A stretch of 8,479 nucleotides of DNA from Acidobacteriota bacterium. Lineage in GTDB: Bacteria; Acidobacteriota; Terriglobia; Terriglobales; Acidobacteriaceae. The DNA lies in the NCBI GenBank assembly GCA_021810815.1, contig JAJZHR010000078.1, positions 1 through 8,479 on the forward strand. Reading direction: 5' to 3'. This document shows positions 5,810 to 8,479 of this stretch, in pieces; the stretch's first letter is position 1; each line of letters opens with the position of its first letter. The translations under genes were made by a program, and so were the position numbers. The notes beneath the pieces are model-generated. The model was not told the DNA's origin, ran no database searches, and saw only the letters and a program-made list of their open reading frames with translations.

Positions 5810-6340
5810 CTACTCCTCGGCGACCACCTCAGGGAACTCAAGGCTCCCTTTCCGCACCGCCTCTGTCAGCCGCATCTCCACCTCAGCCTCGTGCCAGCCC
5901 ATCCCCAGCGCGATCTCGTTCCGCAACAAATGGCGGGTGCGCTCCAGCAGCTTCGCGTCCCTCTCGCCCAGCGGCTTGCTCTTGCCCTGCACCAGCAGGC
6001 TCTTCAGCACCTGAGCTGCCTCGGTCAAAGAGCCGGTCTTCATCTTCTCGCAGTATTCGCGATACCTGTCTCTCCACTCCGCGATCACAGGCTGCTGCGC
6101 ATCGCCCAGGTAGACGAAAATATCCTCGATCTCTTCTTTTCCAGCCACGCAGCGCAGCCCCACCACTTCGGCGTTCCGGCACGGCACCATCACCTTCAAA
6201 CCGCTCGACTGGATGGTCAGGTTGTAATACTGTTCCGCCAGAAAACCGTTTGGCTGCGACGATATCTGGTCCACGACCGCGACGCCGTGGTTGGGATACA
6301 CCACTTTGTCTCCGACGCGGAAGATCTGGCCAACCTTCAT
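5810..6340 (-). CDS. carD: CarD/CdnL-family RNA polymerase-binding transcription regulator
   Basis: CarD/CdnL proteins bind the beta subunit of RNA polymerase and stabilise open promoter complexes, notably at rRNA and other growth-related promoters. The 176-residue protein has the N-terminal Tudor-like RNA-polymerase-interacting domain (about 1-65; FRVGDKVVYPNHGVAVV at 7-23) and a helical C-terminal domain (about 68-170). It includes Trp89 in AEWRDRYREYCEKM, aligning with the Trp that wedges into the promoter bubble in mycobacterial CarD, and LGERDAKLLERTRHLLRNEI (124-143), which fits the family's conserved last helices. GGGAGGAAG precedes the ATG at an ideal distance. It is divergent from greA, another RNA-polymerase-acting factor. 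I use the symbol carD in the family sense; cdnL would be equally apt. Confidence 0.93.
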   Translation of the reverse strand: MKVGQIFRVGDKVVYPNHGVAVVDQISSQPNGFLAEQYYNLTIQSSGLKVMVPCRNAEVVGLRCVAGKEEIEDIFVYLGDAQQPVIAEWRDRYREYCEKMKTGSLTEAAQVLKSLLVQGKSKPLGERDAKLLERTRHLLRNEIALGMGWHEAEVEMRLTEAVRKGSLEFPEVVAEE

Positions 6341-6664
6341 CTGTCTTCCTCCCGAACACCGCCCGCTCCCGCAGTGCGCTCCGCTCCTGCAAGTGTCCCG
6401 ATGCGGTGTCCTCTGGAGGATAAAGCAAAAGCAGAAGGGGTGTCAGGCCTGCTGGGCGTCCCAGCGCGCTTCCCTGAAGCCTGAGCGCATTCCTCAAAAC
6501 CAGGTGCGCCCACTCAAAAGGAAACGCCTCTCGGCCCCCGGTCGGACGGCATCTTCCTGATCCCCCGCCCGCTCCCCCCGATTAAGCCGAATTCCGCCGC
6601 AAAGGGCGACGCAGGCCCTTGCGATAACGAAAGTGCGGCGCCCAGCGTCGTATAATCGTTCCTT
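6341..6664. other. Divergent control region between carD and greA
   Basis: I see no gene here apart from leader sequences. It contains GCTGGG-CGT-CCCAGC (6451-6465), a perfect hairpin that would be in the carD leader if carD is transcribed from beyond it. It also contains a near-perfect inverted repeat, GCAA(A)GGGC with GCCCTTGC around 7 bases (6599-6622), about 30 bases ahead of the greA -10 box. I could not identify a carD promoter with confidence. Confidence 0.4.
6651..6656 (+). promoter_or_regulatory. Perfect -10 box (TATAAT) for greA
   Basis: TATAAT matches the consensus exactly. The position 15-19 bases upstream holds no TTGACA-like hexamer and there is no extended TG motif. Transcription would start near 6663 and give a leader of about 110 bases before greA. 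The weak -35 suggests that an activator or CarD may help open this promoter (inference). Confidence 0.5.
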
Positions 6665-6698
6665 CAGTCGCGAGACAGAGGCAGTCGCGAGGCAGAGG
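6665..6698. repeat. 17-bp tandem duplication in the greA leader
   Basis: CAGTCGCGAGACAGAGG (6665-6681) is followed directly by a second copy (6682-6698) differing at one base (A6675 versus G6692). The AGAGG at the end of the second copy forms the ribosome binding site of the small ORF that begins at 6705; the first copy offers a similar purine-rich stretch. Confidence 0.75.
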
Positions 6699-6704
6699 TC
6701 GGCC

Positions 6705-6776
6705 ATGAGGCAAGTGGCGATCCACCCTGCTACAGACTGCCGCAGGCAACCCTACTCTTTTACGGATGTGGCATGA
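6705..6776 (+). CDS. Small upstream ORF (23 residues) overlapping the greA start
   Basis: The ATG at 6705 has AGAGG six bases upstream, a better ribosome binding site than that of greA. The frame encodes MRQVAIHPATDCRRQPYSFT followed by DVA, then TGA, which overlaps the greA ATG as ATGA (6773-6776). This is the classic geometry of translational coupling. The peptide itself matches nothing I know, so the act of translating it may matter more than the product. It could also be a chance frame; the ribosome binding site and exact overlap argue against that. Confidence 0.45.
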   Translation: MRQVAIHPATDCRRQPYSFTDVA

Positions 6777-7264
6777 ACGAACAAGTCGTCAAACGATTGG
6801 CCGAAGAGATCAAGGTGCTCGAGCACGAGCTCACCACCGAGCTCCCGGCGGAAATCAAGAAGGCCGTTGCACTGGGCGACCTGAGCGAGAACGCCGAATA
6901 CCACATGGCCAAGCAGCGCCAGGTGTTTGTCAACGCTCGCCTCGGCCAGTTGAAGGCCCGGATGGCGGAGTTCTCGCTTGTCAATCTCGCCAACATACCC
7001 CGGGACAAGACCGCATTCGGATCAACGATTCTCGTCTTCGACAACACCAAGAATGAGGAGCTCGAATACAAGCTCGTCACCAGCGAAGAGTCCGACGTCA
7101 CCAAGGGCTTGGTCTCCACCACCTCGCCCATTGGACGTGCGCTGGTCGGCAAGAGGGTCGGCGACATCGCGACAGTGATTACGCCCAATGGCAAGCGCGA
7201 CCTCGAAGTCCTCAAGTTCACCACCATCCACGACGAGCTCGGCGCGGAAGCCGCATCGAAGTAG
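6773..7264 (+). CDS. greA: Transcription elongation factor GreA
   Basis: GreA inserts its coiled coil into the RNA polymerase secondary channel and stimulates cleavage of backtracked RNA. The 163-residue protein has the N-terminal coiled coil (about 1-75) with the tip motif GDLSENAEYHMAK (35-47), including the acidic Asp36 and Glu39 needed for cleavage. The C-terminal FKBP-like domain (about 80-155) has the family pattern STTSPIGRALVGKRVGD (115-131) and ends with a hydrophobic strand (LEVLKF). Length is typical. The start codon has only a weak GGAT upstream and overlaps the stop of a 23-codon ORF, so initiation may depend on translation of that ORF. carD diverges upstream and a CDP-alcohol transferase follows after about 100 bases. 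Confidence 0.95.
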   Translation: MNEQVVKRLAEEIKVLEHELTTELPAEIKKAVALGDLSENAEYHMAKQRQVFVNARLGQLKARMAEFSLVNLANIPRDKTAFGSTILVFDNTKNEELEYKLVTSEESDVTKGLVSTTSPIGRALVGKRVGDIATVITPNGKRDLEVLKFTTIHDELGAEAASK

Positions 7265-7336
7265 CCTGCAATGGCGGGCCGAACTTCTTTTGAAGGGGAC
7301 TGGCTTCGGCCTCTCCGTTGAACGCAACGACACAGC

Positions 7337-7350
7337 GCGGCTTCAGCCGC
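7337..7350 (+). promoter_or_regulatory. Short GC hairpin next to the ribosome binding site of the transferase gene
   Basis: GCGGCT-TC-AGCCGC is a perfect 6-bp inverted repeat. The Shine-Dalgarno TGAGGA (7351-7356) begins right after it, upstream of the GTG at 7367. It could influence access to the ribosome binding site or be a processing site between greA and this gene; no T-run follows. Confidence 0.3.
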
Positions 7351-7366
7351 TGAGGAAACGCTCGAA

Positions 7367-7999
7367 GTGACCTGGACAAGCACCTTCGGAAGCGGCTGCG
7401 GATGGCTCCTGCAAAGGATCGTGAACGGTCTCGCCCTCACGCGCATCTCCCCCAACGTCCTCACCTTCATCGGCCTCATCATCAACATCGCAGCCGCCTT
7501 CTTCTTCGGCTACGCCCGCGCCGGCAACGGCGTCCGCATGTTCGTCTACGCCGGCCTGGTCATCATCGGCGCCGGCATCTTCGACATGGTCGATGGCCGC
7601 GTCGCCCGGCAGACCAACCAGGTCTCGGTCTTCGGCGCTTTCTTTGATTCGGTGATGGACCGCTACTCCGACGTAGCCCTCTTCTTCGGCCTGCTCGTCT
7701 ACTACGCGCGCGGCGACCGCTTCTTCTACGTCGGCCTGGTCGCCTTCGTCATGGTCACTTCGCTCATGGTCAGCTACACGCGCGCCCGCGCCGAGGCCCT
7801 GATCGGAGCCTGCAAAGTCGGCTTCATGGAGCGGCCCGAGCGCATCGTTCTCGTTATCATCGGCGCACTCTTCAACAAATGGGGAGTAATGGCCCCGGCG
7901 CTCTGGGTTCTGGCGCTGCTCTCCACCATCACCGTCATCCACCGCATCCGCTACACCTACCAGGAAACCGAGCGGCGGAGACTCGCCTCCGCAGCCTGA
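7367..7999 (+). CDS. CDP-alcohol phosphatidyltransferase family membrane protein
   Basis: Such enzymes transfer a phosphatidyl group from CDP-diacylglycerol to an alcohol to make phospholipids in the inner membrane. The 210-residue protein has the full signature D-x2-DG-x2-AR-x8-G-x3-D-x3-D: Asp73, Asp76, Gly77, Ala80, Arg81, Gly90, Asp94 and Asp98. About five or six hydrophobic segments are visible (30-50, 58-72, 101-114, 119-136, 157-170, 175-192). The stretch VSYTRARAEA (135-144) and FMERPERIVLVI (153-164) is most like the phosphatidylinositol-phosphate synthase/archaetidylinositol branch, so inositol phosphate or a similar head group is possible; pgsA-type activity is an alternative. Start is GTG with TGAGGA upstream, somewhat far (about 10 bases). 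It follows greA after about 100 bases on the same strand. Confidence 0.87.
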   Translation: MTWTSTFGSGCGWLLQRIVNGLALTRISPNVLTFIGLIINIAAAFFFGYARAGNGVRMFVYAGLVIIGAGIFDMVDGRVARQTNQVSVFGAFFDSVMDRYSDVALFFGLLVYYARGDRFFYVGLVAFVMVTSLMVSYTRARAEALIGACKVGFMERPERIVLVIIGALFNKWGVMAPALWVLALLSTITVIHRIRYTYQETERRRLASAA

Positions 8000-8214
8000 T
8001 CCGCCATCGCAGCATCTCCTTCCGTGCGCAGGAGTGTAAAGGATGTCTTGAGACTGAGCACTCGCTTCTGAGACGCAGGTTTCCCTCGGCCGCTTGCGCG
8101 ATCGCGAATCCCCTTGATCAGCAGTTCCTTTGGACCTCGGGACAAAGCGAAACCTGCACTATCCTTGTGTTGGTCGTACCGTAATGGCAAAAAAGCAGAT
8201 GGAACGGAGTGTGA

Positions 8215-8479
8215 ATGAACATCCATAAGTCACTGGCCCCCCTGTTCGTGCTGGTTCTCAGCATTGTGGTCCTGCACTCGAACATCCTCCCAGCACAAAC
8301 TCAGCCCCCAGCCAATGCGAAGACGACCTCATCGCACGACTCAGCCGATGCAGATGCGAAGAAAACTGCGGAAGCAGCGCCCGCATCCTCTGAGCCAGAC
8401 TCCACCACGGCAGGCACAGTCACCGTTGGCGGACAGGCCATCGCCTATCGCGCCGTCGCAGGCACCCTCACCGTTGGCT
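8215..8479 (+). CDS. N-terminus of a secreted protein, possibly a serine carboxypeptidase (S10 type); cut by the window end
   Basis: The frame is open from the ATG at 8215 to the window end (88 full codons). CGGAG lies five bases upstream. Residues 1-27 form a signal peptide: a short basic start (MNIHK), a hydrophobic core (LAPLFVLVLSIVVL) and a likely cleavage site near LPAQ. Residues 28-65 are low-complexity, rich in Ala, Ser, Pro, Thr, Asp and Lys, like a linker. The end (GTVTVGGQAIAYRAVAGTL) resembles the first strands of bacterial S10 carboxypeptidases. That resemblance is from memory and the catalytic residues lie outside the window. About 215 bases without a gene precede it, holding only a CGCGATCGCG palindrome (8097-8106) and no promoter I would defend. 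Confidence 0.6.
   Translation, partial: MNIHKSLAPLFVLVLSIVVLHSNILPAQTQPPANAKTTSSHDSADADAKKTAEAAPASSEPDSTTAGTVTVGGQAIAYRAVAGTLTVG

Noticed and set aside
6494..6706. 70-codon minus-strand frame between carD and greA
   Set aside because: No ribosome binding site or family pattern, and it overlaps the greA promoter and the tandem repeat.
7343..7942. Antisense open frame of 199 codons over the CDP-alcohol transferase
   Set aside because: Very acidic Asp/Glu/Ala-rich translation produced by the reverse complement of a hydrophobic gene with a perfect signature motif.
8097..8106. CGCGATCGCG palindrome before the last gene
   Set aside because: It contains GCGATCGC, which is common by chance in GC-rich DNA; a single copy without a promoter gives no support for a site.

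Overview
The window looks like chromosomal DNA from a GC-rich Gram-negative bacterium. An acidobacterium (Terriglobia-type) is my best guess. This is inference from gene content: a CarD regulator facing greA, an MltG next to ruvX, a lipoprotein of the LolA-like fold, a small CxxC zinc-ribbon protein, and the N-terminus of what looks like a secreted S10-type carboxypeptidase. I could not run a database search. I see no transposase, integrase, phage gene, CRISPR array, rRNA or tRNA. Most genes are core housekeeping functions.

Layout. Bases 1-610 hold a small zinc-ribbon gene on the minus strand (30-212). It sits behind a promoter with a perfect -35 box about 230 bases upstream, so the transcript should have a long leader with several complementary segments. 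Facing it is a HTH regulator (611-1324) whose C-terminal half resembles the LexA/S24 peptidase fold but lacks the catalytic Ser-Lys pair. Its own promoter region carries overlapping palindromes. Next come a 70-residue protein of unknown function (1555-1767) and a Gfo/Idh/MocA oxidoreductase (1778-2806), probably one transcription unit.

Bases 2976-5164 are read on the minus strand: mltG (peptidoglycan endolytic transglycosylase), then a spacer of about 300 bases rich in inverted repeats, then a lipoprotein probably in the LolA-like family. Divergent from mltG is ruvX (5319-5780), preceded by degenerate short direct repeats. ruvX converges on a carD/cdnL-type regulator (5810-6340, minus), with a large imperfect hairpin at the junction.

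carD diverges from greA (6773-7264) across about 430 bases. greA has a perfect -10 hexamer with no good -35 and a leader of roughly 110 bases. The leader holds a 17-bp tandem duplication and a 23-codon upstream ORF that has a good ribosome binding site and overlaps the greA start by ATGA. Downstream is a CDP-alcohol phosphatidyltransferase (7367-7999), then the truncated start of a secreted protein (8215 to the window end).

Themes: envelope biogenesis (MltG, lipoprotein, CDP-alcohol transferase, possibly the Gfo/Idh enzyme) and control of RNA polymerase (CarD, GreA). The observations most worth a second look are the leader at 213-439, the non-catalytic LexA-like regulator with its palindromic control region, and the translationally coupled small ORF ahead of greA. 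I do not see a clear new defence or mobile system.
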